In this document: in pieces, positions 41,781-49,490 of the stretch
How the letters are laid out: the number at the start of each line of letters is the position of its first letter
How positions within the stretch are numbered: the stretch's first letter is position 1
Source: Maricurvus nonylphenolicus
GTDB taxonomy: Bacteria; Pseudomonadota; Gammaproteobacteria; Pseudomonadales; Cellvibrionaceae
Direction of reading: 5' to 3'
DNA length: 64,000 bases
Assembly (NCBI RefSeq): GCF_042854845.1
Contig: NZ_AP031498.1
Span: 1,674,001-1,738,000 of the forward strand
Made by a program: the position numbers and the translations under genes
The notes under the pieces: generated by a model
Told to the model about the DNA's origin: nothing
The model's database searches: none
The model's input: the letters and a program-made list of their open reading frames with translations, nothing else

Positions 41781-42530
41781 ATGTCTGTAAGCATGCGCGA
41801 TATGCTGTCTGCTGGTGTTCACTTCGGTCACCAGACCCGTTACTGGAACCCGAAGATGGGTCAATTCATCTTTGGTGCTCGCAACAAGATTCATATCATT
41901 AACCTGGAGCACACCGTTCCTGCGTTCAATGAAGCTCTGGAAGTTGTTAAGCAAATGGCTTCCCAGAAGAAGAAAGTTCTGTTCGTTGGTACCAAGCGTG
42001 CCGCTCAAAAGACTATTAAAGAGCAAGCAGAGCGTTCCGGTCAGCCATACGTTAGCCACCGCTGGTTAGGTGGTATGCTGACCAACTACAAAACCATCCG
42101 TGCTTCTATCCGTCGCTACCGCGATCTGGAAGCCCAGTCTCAGGACGGTACCTTCGACAAGCTGACTAAGAAAGAAGCTCTGATGCGTACTCGTATGATG
42201 GAGAAGCTGGAGAAGTCCATCGGTGGTATTAAAGATATGGGCGGCCTGCCAGATGCATTGTTCGTGATCGACGTTGAGCACGAGCGCATTGCTATTCAGG
42301 AAGCCAACAAGCTGGGTATCCCTGTAATCGGTATCGTTGATACCAACAGCAACCCAGAAGGCGTTGACTACGTAATCCCAGGTAACGATGACGCCATCCG
42401 CGCTATCAAGCTGTACGTAACTGCTGTTGCGGATACTTGCCTGGAAGGTAACGCTAACGCTGCTACTGCTGTACCTAACAAAGACGAGTTCGTTGAAGTT
42501 AGCGACGACAGCGCTGCTGCTGCCGAGTAA
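41781..42530 (+). CDS. rpsB: 30S ribosomal protein S2
   Basis: 249 residues. Family signatures: MRDMLSAGVHFGHQTRYWNPKM at the start and PDALFVIDVEHERIAIQEANKLGIPVIGIVDTNSNPEGVDYVIPGNDD in the second half (PS00962/963 regions). The coiled-coil arm is at about 105-155. Strong codon bias fits high expression. It heads the rpsB-tsf transcript. Confidence 0.98.
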   Translation: MSVSMRDMLSAGVHFGHQTRYWNPKMGQFIFGARNKIHIINLEHTVPAFNEALEVVKQMASQKKKVLFVGTKRAAQKTIKEQAERSGQPYVSHRWLGGMLTNYKTIRASIRRYRDLEAQSQDGTFDKLTKKEALMRTRMMEKLEKSIGGIKDMGGLPDALFVIDVEHERIAIQEANKLGIPVIGIVDTNSNPEGVDYVIPGNDDAIRAIKLYVTAVADTCLEGNANAATAVPNKDEFVEVSDDSAAAAE

Positions 42531-42612
42531 GGCGTTGCGCCTGAGTAACCTGAAGGTTGCTCGAAAGCATTCATATTTCGCTCACACTACACCTGTAGTC
42601 TGTGAGCAGGGA

Positions 42613-42645
42613 GGGGGAGAGAAGCCGAGGTTTCTTCCCCCTTTT
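42613..42645 (+). terminator. Attenuator-like hairpin between rpsB and tsf
   Basis: GGGGGAGAGAA (42613-42623) pairs imperfectly with TTTCTTCCCCC (42631-42641) and is followed by TTTT. A partial terminator here would make S2 more abundant than EF-Ts, as reported for E. coli rpsB-tsf. Confidence 0.55.
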
Positions 42646-42679
42646 CTCCACTGAATTTAGCAAAATTGAGGATAAGATC

Positions 42680-43537
42680 ATGGCAGTTAGTGCTTCCTTG
42701 GTTAAAGAATTGCGTGAGCGCACCGGCCTGGGCATGATGGAATGTAAGAAGGCCCTGAAAGAAGTTGATGGCGATATCAATGCCGCTATCGAAAACCTGC
42801 GTAAGGCGTCTGGCCTGAAGGCAGAGAAAAAAGCCGGCCGTACCGCTGCTGACGGTGTGGTTGCTGTTAAAGTTGCTGACGACAACAGCTATGCTGTAGT
42901 GGTTGAAGTTAACTCCGAAACCGACTTCGCAGCCCGCGACGAAGGCTTCCTGGCTTTCGTTAACACTGTTGTTGAGAAGGCTTTCGCTGAGAAAGCTAAC
43001 GATGTTGAAGCTCTGGCTCTGGAAGATACTCGTCAGGCGCTGGTTCAGAAGATCGGTGAGAACATCGGTATCCGTCGTGTACAAACCGTTGAAGGTGGTG
43101 TTGTAGGTGCTTACGTTCACGCCAACAACCGCATCGCTGTAATCACTCAGCTGGAAGGTGGTAACAACGAGACTGCTAAAGACATCGCTATGCACGTAGC
43201 GGCTGTTAATCCTCAGGTTGTTAAGCCTGAAGATATGCCAGCTGAAGTTGTAGCGAAAGAAGAAGAAATCATCAAAGCTCAGCCAGATATGGAAGGTAAG
43301 CCTGCCGAGATCGTTGAGAAGATGATGGGCGGCCGTATCAAGAAGTTCCTGAAAGAGAACAGTCTGACCGAGCAGCCATTCGTTAAGAACCCAGATGTTA
43401 CCGTTGGCAAGCTGGCAAAAGAAGCTGGCGCCGAGATCACTTCTTTCGTACGTTTCGAAGTGGGTGAAGGTATCGAGGTTGAAGAAGCTGACTTTGCTGC
43501 AGAAGTTGCTGCACAGGTTGCTGCTAGCAAATCTTAA
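42680..43537 (+). CDS. tsf: Elongation factor Ts
   Basis: 285 residues from the ATG at 42680 (GAGGATAAG ribosome site); an upstream open frame to 42602 runs through the attenuator hairpin and is not coding. The N-terminal UBA-like module LVKELRERTGLGMMECKKAL (signature 1) and the VVVEVNSETDFAARDEGF motif (signature 2, with TDF residues that enter the EF-Tu pocket) are intact. It regenerates EF-Tu-GTP. Codon use is highly biased like rpsB. Confidence 0.98.
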   Translation: MAVSASLVKELRERTGLGMMECKKALKEVDGDINAAIENLRKASGLKAEKKAGRTAADGVVAVKVADDNSYAVVVEVNSETDFAARDEGFLAFVNTVVEKAFAEKANDVEALALEDTRQALVQKIGENIGIRRVQTVEGGVVGAYVHANNRIAVITQLEGGNNETAKDIAMHVAAVNPQVVKPEDMPAEVVAKEEEIIKAQPDMEGKPAEIVEKMMGGRIKKFLKENSLTEQPFVKNPDVTVGKLAKEAGAEITSFVRFEVGEGIEVEEADFAAEVAAQVAASKS

Positions 43538-43559
43538 TCGAATCGATTGAGATTTGAAC

Positions 43560-43616
43560 GGCATCTCGCTCGAGATGCCAATCCAAAAAGGCGGGGCTTC
43601 GGCTTCCGCCTTTTTG
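43560..43616 (+). terminator. Double hairpin terminator of rpsB-tsf
   Basis: The first hairpin is GGCATCTCG/CGAGATGCC (43560-43579); the second is AAAAAGGCGG/CCGCCTTTTT (43585-43615) with an inner GCTTCGGC cap and T5 end. Confidence 0.9.
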
Positions 43617-43710
43617 CTGTTACACTCTCCGGAATTTGTCGCAAATACGCCTTTCTTGGCCGCGACAAGCGTCCAACATTCTAGCAAAGCTGATAGTGGA
43701 GACTATTTGA

Positions 43711-44460
43711 ATGCCCTCAAGCCGCGATAAGAAGTACAAACGTATATTGCTCAAGCTCAGTGGCGAAGAGCTGATGGGGGAAGAAGGCTTTGGTATTGAC
43801 CCCAAAGTGCTGGATAAGATGGCCCTGGAAATTGGCCAGTTAGTGGGTATTGGTGTTCAGGTTGGCCTGGTGATTGGCGGTGGTAACCTGTTTCGTGGTG
43901 CAGCCCTGAGTGCGGCGGGACTGGATCGTGTTACCGGTGACCATATGGGTATGCTGGCGACTGTGATGAATGCCCTGGCAATGCGTGATGCCCTGGAGCG
44001 CTCCAATATCTCCTCCCGAGTGATGTCTGCTATCCCAATGAGTGGTGTAGTAGATCACTATGACCGCCGTAAGGCGTCCCGTTTTATGGATAACGGCGAA
44101 GTCGTTATTTTCTCTGCCGGTACCGGCAACCCCTTCTTTACCACTGACTCTGCCGCCTGTTTGCGCGGTATTGAGGTCAATGCAGAAATCGTTCTGAAGG
44201 CCACCAAGGTTGATGGCGTCTATACCGCTGATCCGATGAAGGATCCAACGGCCACCAAATACGACATGCTGACCTACGATGAAGCTCTGGAGAAGAAGTT
44301 GGGTGTGATGGACCTGACGGCCATTTGCCTGTGCCGTGAGCATGATATGCCGGTTCGCGTCTTCCGTATGGATAAAGCCGGTGCACTGTTAAATATTGTG
44401 GTTGGGGGCGACGAAGGCACCCTGATTGTGGAAAAAATCGAAGAGGATTCCGAGCAATGA
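43711..44460 (+). CDS. pyrH: UMP kinase
   Basis: 249 residues. The bacterial hexameric UMP kinase (amino-acid kinase fold) shows KRILLKLSGEELMGEEGFGID, the nucleotide loop VIGGGNLFRGA, the UMP-binding GNPFFTTDSAACLRGIEVNAE and the TKVDGVYTADP motif. It phosphorylates UMP to UDP. Its stop overlaps the frr start by 4 bp (ATGA), so the two are coupled. Confidence 0.97.
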   Translation: MPSSRDKKYKRILLKLSGEELMGEEGFGIDPKVLDKMALEIGQLVGIGVQVGLVIGGGNLFRGAALSAAGLDRVTGDHMGMLATVMNALAMRDALERSNISSRVMSAIPMSGVVDHYDRRKASRFMDNGEVVIFSAGTGNPFFTTDSAACLRGIEVNAEIVLKATKVDGVYTADPMKDPTATKYDMLTYDEALEKKLGVMDLTAICLCREHDMPVRVFRMDKAGALLNIVVGGDEGTLIVEKIEEDSEQ

Positions 44461-45014
44461 TCGAAGATATCAAACAAGACGCCCAGGATCGTATGCAAAA
44501 GAGCCTGGATGCCCTGGGTAACAATTTCAACAAAATCCGTACCGGCCGTGCTCACCCAAGCCTGCTCGACGGTATTACTGTGAGCTACTACGGTGCTGAT
44601 ACCCCGCTGAACCAGCTGGCCAGTATTTCCGTACTGGATGCCCGTACCTTGAGCGTAAGCCCGTTCGACAAGTCAGCGACTCCTGATGTGGAAAAGGCCA
44701 TCATGAAATCTGACCTGGGTTTGAACCCGGTAACCACTGGCGATCTGATGCGTATCCCTATGCCGCCGCTGACCGAGGAAACCCGTAAGGGTTACACCAA
44801 GCAGGCTAAAGGCGAAGCAGAAAACGCGCGCGTATCCATCCGTAATGCCCGTCGTGATGCCATTGCCGATGTTAAAGATTTGCTGAAAGAAAAAGAAATC
44901 AGTGAAGACGATGAGCGTCGCGCAGCTGATGACATCCAGAAGATCACTGATAAGTTTGTTGCTGAGGTTGATAAAGCCTTGGCTGCAAAAGAAAAAGATT
45001 TGATGGAAATCTAA
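44457..45014 (+). CDS. frr: Ribosome recycling factor
   Basis: 185 residues, exactly the family length. Three-helix bundle starts DAQDRMQKSLDALGNNFNKIRTGRAHPSLLDGI; the small domain carries TLSVSPFDKS and MPPLTEETRKGYTKQAKGEAENARVSIRN. With EF-G it splits post-termination ribosomes. A weak hairpin (AAGGGG/CCCCTT, 45032-45055) follows without a T run. Confidence 0.98.
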   Translation: MIEDIKQDAQDRMQKSLDALGNNFNKIRTGRAHPSLLDGITVSYYGADTPLNQLASISVLDARTLSVSPFDKSATPDVEKAIMKSDLGLNPVTTGDLMRIPMPPLTEETRKGYTKQAKGEAENARVSIRNARRDAIADVKDLLKEKEISEDDERRAADDIQKITDKFVAEVDKALAAKEKDLMEI

Positions 45015-45131
45015 GATTCCTTAGATGGCTTAAGGGGTTGGTGAGTCAGCCCCTTGAGTGCCCCTCATAATAATAAGCACCCAACCTAAGGGTGTAGAAC
45101 CCTCCATGTATGTATCCCGGAGTTTTACATT

Positions 45132-45869
45132 GTGACTGACGTTGCAACCCCCAACCGCCTTCGACATCTTGCCATCATTATGGATGGTAATAATCGCTGG
45201 GCAAAGCAGCAGGGCAAGGCCGGTGTCAGTGGGCACCGAGCGGGTGTTGAGCGTATTCGCGATGTGATGAGTGGTTGTAAAAAGCACGGCATCGAAGCGC
45301 TAACCCTGTTTGCCTTCAGCAGTGAAAACTGGCAGCGACCACCTAAGGAGGTGGAGGCGCTGATGGGGCTGTTTATGAGTTACCTGAAGAAAGAGGCTAA
45401 AAAGCTTCGCGAGGAGGGGGTGCAGTTACGGGTTATCGGTCGTCGTGATCGATTCAGTGATCGCATTCGCAAGGCTATCGTTGAAGCTGAGGCAATTGCT
45501 GATCACGGTGATTCAACCCTGGTGATTGCTGCGGATTACGGTGGCCAATGGGATATGGCTCAGGCGGCCAAACAGATTGCAGAAAAGGTTGCCCGCGGTG
45601 AGTTGAGCCCGGATCAGGTAGACGAAGAGCTACTGGGGCAGCATATTTGCCTGGCAGACCTGCCACCGTTAGATCTCCTGATTCGTACTGGCGGTGAAAC
45701 CCGTATCAGCAACTATTTGTTATGGCAGGCCGCCTACAGTGAACTGCATTTTAGTGAGTGCTATTGGCCAGACTTTGATGAAGCGCAGCTGGATTTAGCG
45801 GTAGATGATTTTTACGGTCGCCAGCGTCGTTTTGGTAAAACCTCAGAACAAGTTCTAAACGGAGAGTAG
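45132..45869 (+). CDS. uppS: Undecaprenyl diphosphate synthase
   Basis: 245 residues with a GTG start. The cis-prenyltransferase motif is AIIMDGNNRWAKQQGK (catalytic Asp; the NN variant also occurs in Pseudomonas, as I remember), followed by GHRAGVERIRDV, LFAFSSENWQRPPKEV and the C-terminal LLIRTGGETRISNYLLWQAAYSEL. It makes the C55 carrier for peptidoglycan and O-antigen. The stop lies three bases before the cdsA GTG. Confidence 0.97.
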   Translation: MTDVATPNRLRHLAIIMDGNNRWAKQQGKAGVSGHRAGVERIRDVMSGCKKHGIEALTLFAFSSENWQRPPKEVEALMGLFMSYLKKEAKKLREEGVQLRVIGRRDRFSDRIRKAIVEAEAIADHGDSTLVIAADYGGQWDMAQAAKQIAEKVARGELSPDQVDEELLGQHICLADLPPLDLLIRTGGETRISNYLLWQAAYSELHFSECYWPDFDEAQLDLAVDDFYGRQRRFGKTSEQVLNGE

Positions 45870-45872
45870 ATA

Positions 45873-46736
45873 GTGCTAAAGCAACGGATTATTACTGCAG
45901 TTATCTTGGCTTTATTAGTACTGGCAGCACTCTTCTACTGCACTCCTGGACAATTTGCCCTGTTGGTCGCATTTGCTGTGGTTGTGGCTGGCTGGGAGTG
46001 GGCCAATATGTCAGGCCTGAGTTCACGCCCGTTGCGTTATGGCTATGCATTGATCGTTATGATGGCGATTGCCTGGTGTGCTCGCTATACCGGAGCGCTG
46101 GGCGGTGAGTTGACAGATTTAGTAATTAACACCGGCTTGCTGGATAAAGAGCGGGTGCGCGAAATTCTAATAGTGGCCTGTGTATGGTGGGCCATGGCGC
46201 TGCTTTGGGTACAAACCTATCCATTAAGTGCCGTGATCTGGGGGCATCGCTGGTTGCGAGCCTTGATGGGCTTGCTGGTATTGGTGCCGACCTGGTTGGG
46301 ACTGGTGATGCTGCATAATGAGCCCCATGGACCTCTGCTGATTTTGTTTGTGGTAGTGATTGTCGCTGCGGCCGATATCGGTGCCTATTTCACCGGCAAG
46401 GCGTTTGGTAAGCGTAAGCTCGCTCCAGCGGTAAGCCCGGCTAAAACCTGGGAAGGTTTTTGGGGCGGTATTACCTGCACTCTGATTTTGGCTTTTGCGG
46501 TAGGTTCTTATGTAGGGCAGGCAGCTGTATTGGTGGCTATTGTGATTCCAACAGCCCTGGCCTCGGTGCTGGGTGATTTACTGGAAAGTATGGTTAAGCG
46601 TCACCGCGGTATTAAGGACAGCAGTCGCTTGCTGCCGGGACACGGTGGTGTGATGGATCGTATTGATAGTCTGACGGCCGCTGCGCCGGTGTTTGCCATG
46701 GCAGTATTGGCTGCTGATTGGCAGGTTTCAATTTAG
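45873..46736 (+). CDS. cdsA: Phosphatidate cytidylyltransferase
   Basis: 287 residues with a GTG start. About eight membrane segments. The CDS signature near the C-terminus, MVKRHRGIKDSSRLLPGHGGVMDRIDS, is complete, with the metal/CTP-binding Asp residues, preceded by GKRKLAPAVSPAKTWEGFWGG. It makes CDP-diacylglycerol for all phospholipids. Confidence 0.97.
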   Translation: MLKQRIITAVILALLVLAALFYCTPGQFALLVAFAVVVAGWEWANMSGLSSRPLRYGYALIVMMAIAWCARYTGALGGELTDLVINTGLLDKERVREILIVACVWWAMALLWVQTYPLSAVIWGHRWLRALMGLLVLVPTWLGLVMLHNEPHGPLLILFVVVIVAAADIGAYFTGKAFGKRKLAPAVSPAKTWEGFWGGITCTLILAFAVGSYVGQAAVLVAIVIPTALASVLGDLLESMVKRHRGIKDSSRLLPGHGGVMDRIDSLTAAAPVFAMAVLAADWQVSI

Positions 46737-46764
46737 CGCTTATTGCAAGGTGTGTAAGTAGATA

Positions 46765-47946
46765 ATGCAACAGCCCGTTACGATTCTTGGTTCTACAGGT
46801 TCTATTGGTGTCAGCACGCTGGATGTGCTGGCGCGCCATCCTGATCGCTACAGTGTATTTGCAATAACCGCTAACTCTCAGGTTGAGTTGTTGGCTGAGC
46901 AGTGTGTCACCCACAAACCGCAGTTTGCGGTGATGCGTGATGAGCAAGCGGCTGAACGTCTGGCAGCTGAATTGCGTCAGAAAAATTGTGAAACCGAAGT
47001 GTTATCGGGTGAGGCTGGGCTGGTAGCCGTTGCCGAGCATCAGGATACACAAGTTGTTATGGCGGCTATTGTTGGTGCTGCCGGTTTGGCGCCAACGCTT
47101 GCCGCGGCAGAGGCGGGTAAGAAAGTCCTGCTGGCCAATAAGGAATCGTTGGTCATGGCCGGCGATCTGTTTATGCAGGCGGTCAAGGGCAATGGCGCAA
47201 CTCTGTTGCCCATCGACAGTGAGCACAATGCTATTTTTCAATGTTTGCCTGAGCGTTTTCAGGGGCTTGAGCACAATGGCATTCGCAAGATTCTGCTGAC
47301 CGGTTCCGGTGGGCCTTTCCGAACTACACCTTTGGCAGAATTGCCGGGCATGACCCCGGATCAGGCCTGTGCCCACCCCAATTGGTCCATGGGCCGCAAG
47401 ATCTCGGTGGATTCTGCGACCATGATGAATAAGGGGCTGGAATTTATTGAGGCATGCTGGTTGTTTAATGCCAGCCCGGACCAGATCGAAGTGGTAGTGC
47501 ATCCACAAAGCGTTATCCATTCCATGGTAGAGTATGTGGATGGCTCGGTATTGGCACAGATGGGCAACCCGGATATGCGCACGCCCATTGCCCATGCCCT
47601 GGCATGGCCTGAGCGTATTGAGTCTGGGGTAGCGAGTCTGGACCTGATTGCGACTGCTCGTCTGGATTTTGAGGGGCCAGACTTTGAGCGTTTCCCGGGA
47701 TTGCGTCTGGCCATTGAATCAGCCCGAGCCGGAGGCATTATGCCGGCGGTATTAAATGCGGCTAATGAGGTCGCAGTAGATGCCTTTTTGAATGAGCAGC
47801 TGCGTTTTGACCAGATTCCTGTTGTTATTGAGCAGGTATTAGCGCAAACAACTCAGGTTGAACCGTCCAGCCTGGCTGTGGTCAAAGACGCCGATGCGGC
47901 GGCAAGGCAGAAGGCCAATGCGCTGGTGGCCAGTTTTGGCGTGTGA
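46765..47946 (+). CDS. dxr: 1-deoxy-D-xylulose-5-phosphate reductoisomerase
   Basis: 393 residues. NADPH-binding GSTGSIGVSTLDV near the start; catalytic and metal motifs LLANKESLVMAG, LLPIDSEHNAIFQCL, SVDSATMMNKGLEFIEACWLF and VVHPQSVIHSMVEYVDGS. This is the committed step of the MEP isoprenoid pathway and the fosmidomycin target. ATG start, 28 bp after cdsA. Confidence 0.97.
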   Translation: MQQPVTILGSTGSIGVSTLDVLARHPDRYSVFAITANSQVELLAEQCVTHKPQFAVMRDEQAAERLAAELRQKNCETEVLSGEAGLVAVAEHQDTQVVMAAIVGAAGLAPTLAAAEAGKKVLLANKESLVMAGDLFMQAVKGNGATLLPIDSEHNAIFQCLPERFQGLEHNGIRKILLTGSGGPFRTTPLAELPGMTPDQACAHPNWSMGRKISVDSATMMNKGLEFIEACWLFNASPDQIEVVVHPQSVIHSMVEYVDGSVLAQMGNPDMRTPIAHALAWPERIESGVASLDLIATARLDFEGPDFERFPGLRLAIESARAGGIMPAVLNAANEVAVDAFLNEQLRFDQIPVVIEQVLAQTTQVEPSSLAVVKDADAAARQKANALVASFGV

Positions 47947-47979
47947 CAGGAATTTAGAGGTTACTGTAAGTAGAGGTCA

Positions 47980-49335
47980 ATGGTGGATAGCATTCTGACA
48001 ATCGTCTGGTTTTTGGTAGCACTGGGTGTTCTGGTGACCTTCCATGAATTTGGCCATTTCTATATTGCCCGCCGCTGTGGTGTGAAAGTGCTGCGCTTTT
48101 CTGTGGGGTTTGGCAAAACCCTGTGGAGCTGGCGCGACAAGCACAATACCGAATTTACTCTAGCCGCCTTACCCTTGGGCGGTTATGTCAAAATGCTCGA
48201 TGAGCGTGAGGCAGAGGTCCCAGAGCATCTGCTGGATCAGGCTTTTAATCGCAAACCCGTTTGGCAACGTATCGCCATTGTCGCAGCCGGCCCGATTGCC
48301 AACTTTATTCTGGCGATTTTGCTGTTCTGGGTGCTGCTGTTGCGCGGTACCGTGGATGTTGCGCCTGTGGTTGGCTCTGTAGAACCGAATTCGGTTGCCG
48401 AGCAGGCCGGTTTGTCGGTCGGGCAGGAAATTGTTGCTGTTGATGGTGTATCTACGCCAACCTGGCAGGACCTCAATCGTCGTTTGCTCCAGCGTCTGGG
48501 TGAGAGTGGTACCATTGCTTTTACTGTGAAATATGAAGATTCCGACCTGCGTTATGAATCTGAAGCGACCCTGGATAACTGGCTCAAGGGCGTGGATGAA
48601 CCAGACCCGGTAAAAGGCCTGGGCCTGAGCATGTGGGAACCGGAGATTGAGAATGTAATTGCTCAGGTGATGCCTGAGAGCCCTGCAGCCAAGGCGGGTT
48701 TTAAGGTCAATGATCGTATTATCGCCGTTGACGATCTCTATCAACCTGGCTGGATGGAGTGGGTTGACTATGTGCGTGAGCGTCCGGGCCAAACCATTGC
48801 CGTAGAAGTTGAGCGTGATGGTAGCCGTCAGGTGATCAATGTTGTGCCTGCATCGGTGGAAGATACCACCGGTAAAACTGTTGGTCGGGTTGGTATTGCG
48901 GGTTCGCGTACCTGGCCGGAAGAATTACTGCGCCGCACCGATTACAGTGTCTGGGGCGCCTTTGTCGGTGGAGTCCATAAAACCTGGGATACCTCCGCAT
49001 TTGTACTTTTATCACTGAAAAAGCTAATTGTTGGGGAAATCTCCACGAAAAACTTGAGTGGACCCATCACCATTGCTAAAGTTGCGGGCTCTTCTGCCAA
49101 AGCGGGCATTGGTTATTATTTGGGCTTTTTAGCCCTGCTCAGTGTCAGTTTAGGGGTGTTTAATCTGTTGCCGATTCCCGTACTGGATGGCGGTCACTTG
49201 CTCTATTACCTGGTTGAGGTAGTAAAGGGCAGCCCGGTATCCGAGAAGGTGCAGATGATGGGGTATCAATTGGGATTGATGATGATTGTCGGTGTTATGG
49301 TCTTGGCACTGTACAACGATGTAATGCGCCTCTGA
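47980..49335 (+). CDS. rseP: Site-2 intramembrane protease RseP
   Basis: 451 residues. Zinc motif H22-E-F-G-H26 in the first membrane segment (LVTFHEFGHFYIARR), GGYVKM loop, two PDZ domains (about 125-205 and 215-305), and the second active-site motif LLPIPVLDGGHLLYY near residue 400. It releases sigma-E by cutting RseA and clears signal peptides. Placement between dxr and bamA is standard. Confidence 0.97.
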   Translation: MVDSILTIVWFLVALGVLVTFHEFGHFYIARRCGVKVLRFSVGFGKTLWSWRDKHNTEFTLAALPLGGYVKMLDEREAEVPEHLLDQAFNRKPVWQRIAIVAAGPIANFILAILLFWVLLLRGTVDVAPVVGSVEPNSVAEQAGLSVGQEIVAVDGVSTPTWQDLNRRLLQRLGESGTIAFTVKYEDSDLRYESEATLDNWLKGVDEPDPVKGLGLSMWEPEIENVIAQVMPESPAAKAGFKVNDRIIAVDDLYQPGWMEWVDYVRERPGQTIAVEVERDGSRQVINVVPASVEDTTGKTVGRVGIAGSRTWPEELLRRTDYSVWGAFVGGVHKTWDTSAFVLLSLKKLIVGEISTKNLSGPITIAKVAGSSAKAGIGYYLGFLALLSVSLGVFNLLPIPVLDGGHLLYYLVEVVKGSPVSEKVQMMGYQLGLMMIVGVMVLALYNDVMRL

Positions 49336-49490
49336 TTGCGCGCAGTCTCTCACTGTTGATCAACACTTAATGAAGGATTTAGAGCCTGGCGACAGGTTCT
49401 GGGGCAGGTTATTGGCCTGACAGCAGGGATGTTTGCTGCCTGTCTTCAATAACGACTTAAAACCATATAAGCAAAATTAGAATCAAAAAT

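Noticed and set aside
42587..43687. 366-codon minus-strand frame opposite tsf
   Set aside because: Antisense to tsf, spans the attenuator and terminator hairpins, and reads as Phe/Asn/Ser-rich noise produced by the strong codon bias of tsf.
49336..49490. Sigma-E promoter before bamA
   Set aside because: No GGAACTT-like -35 with a properly spaced TCTGA/TCAAA -10 could be found; only a hairpin (about 49418-49444) is visible.
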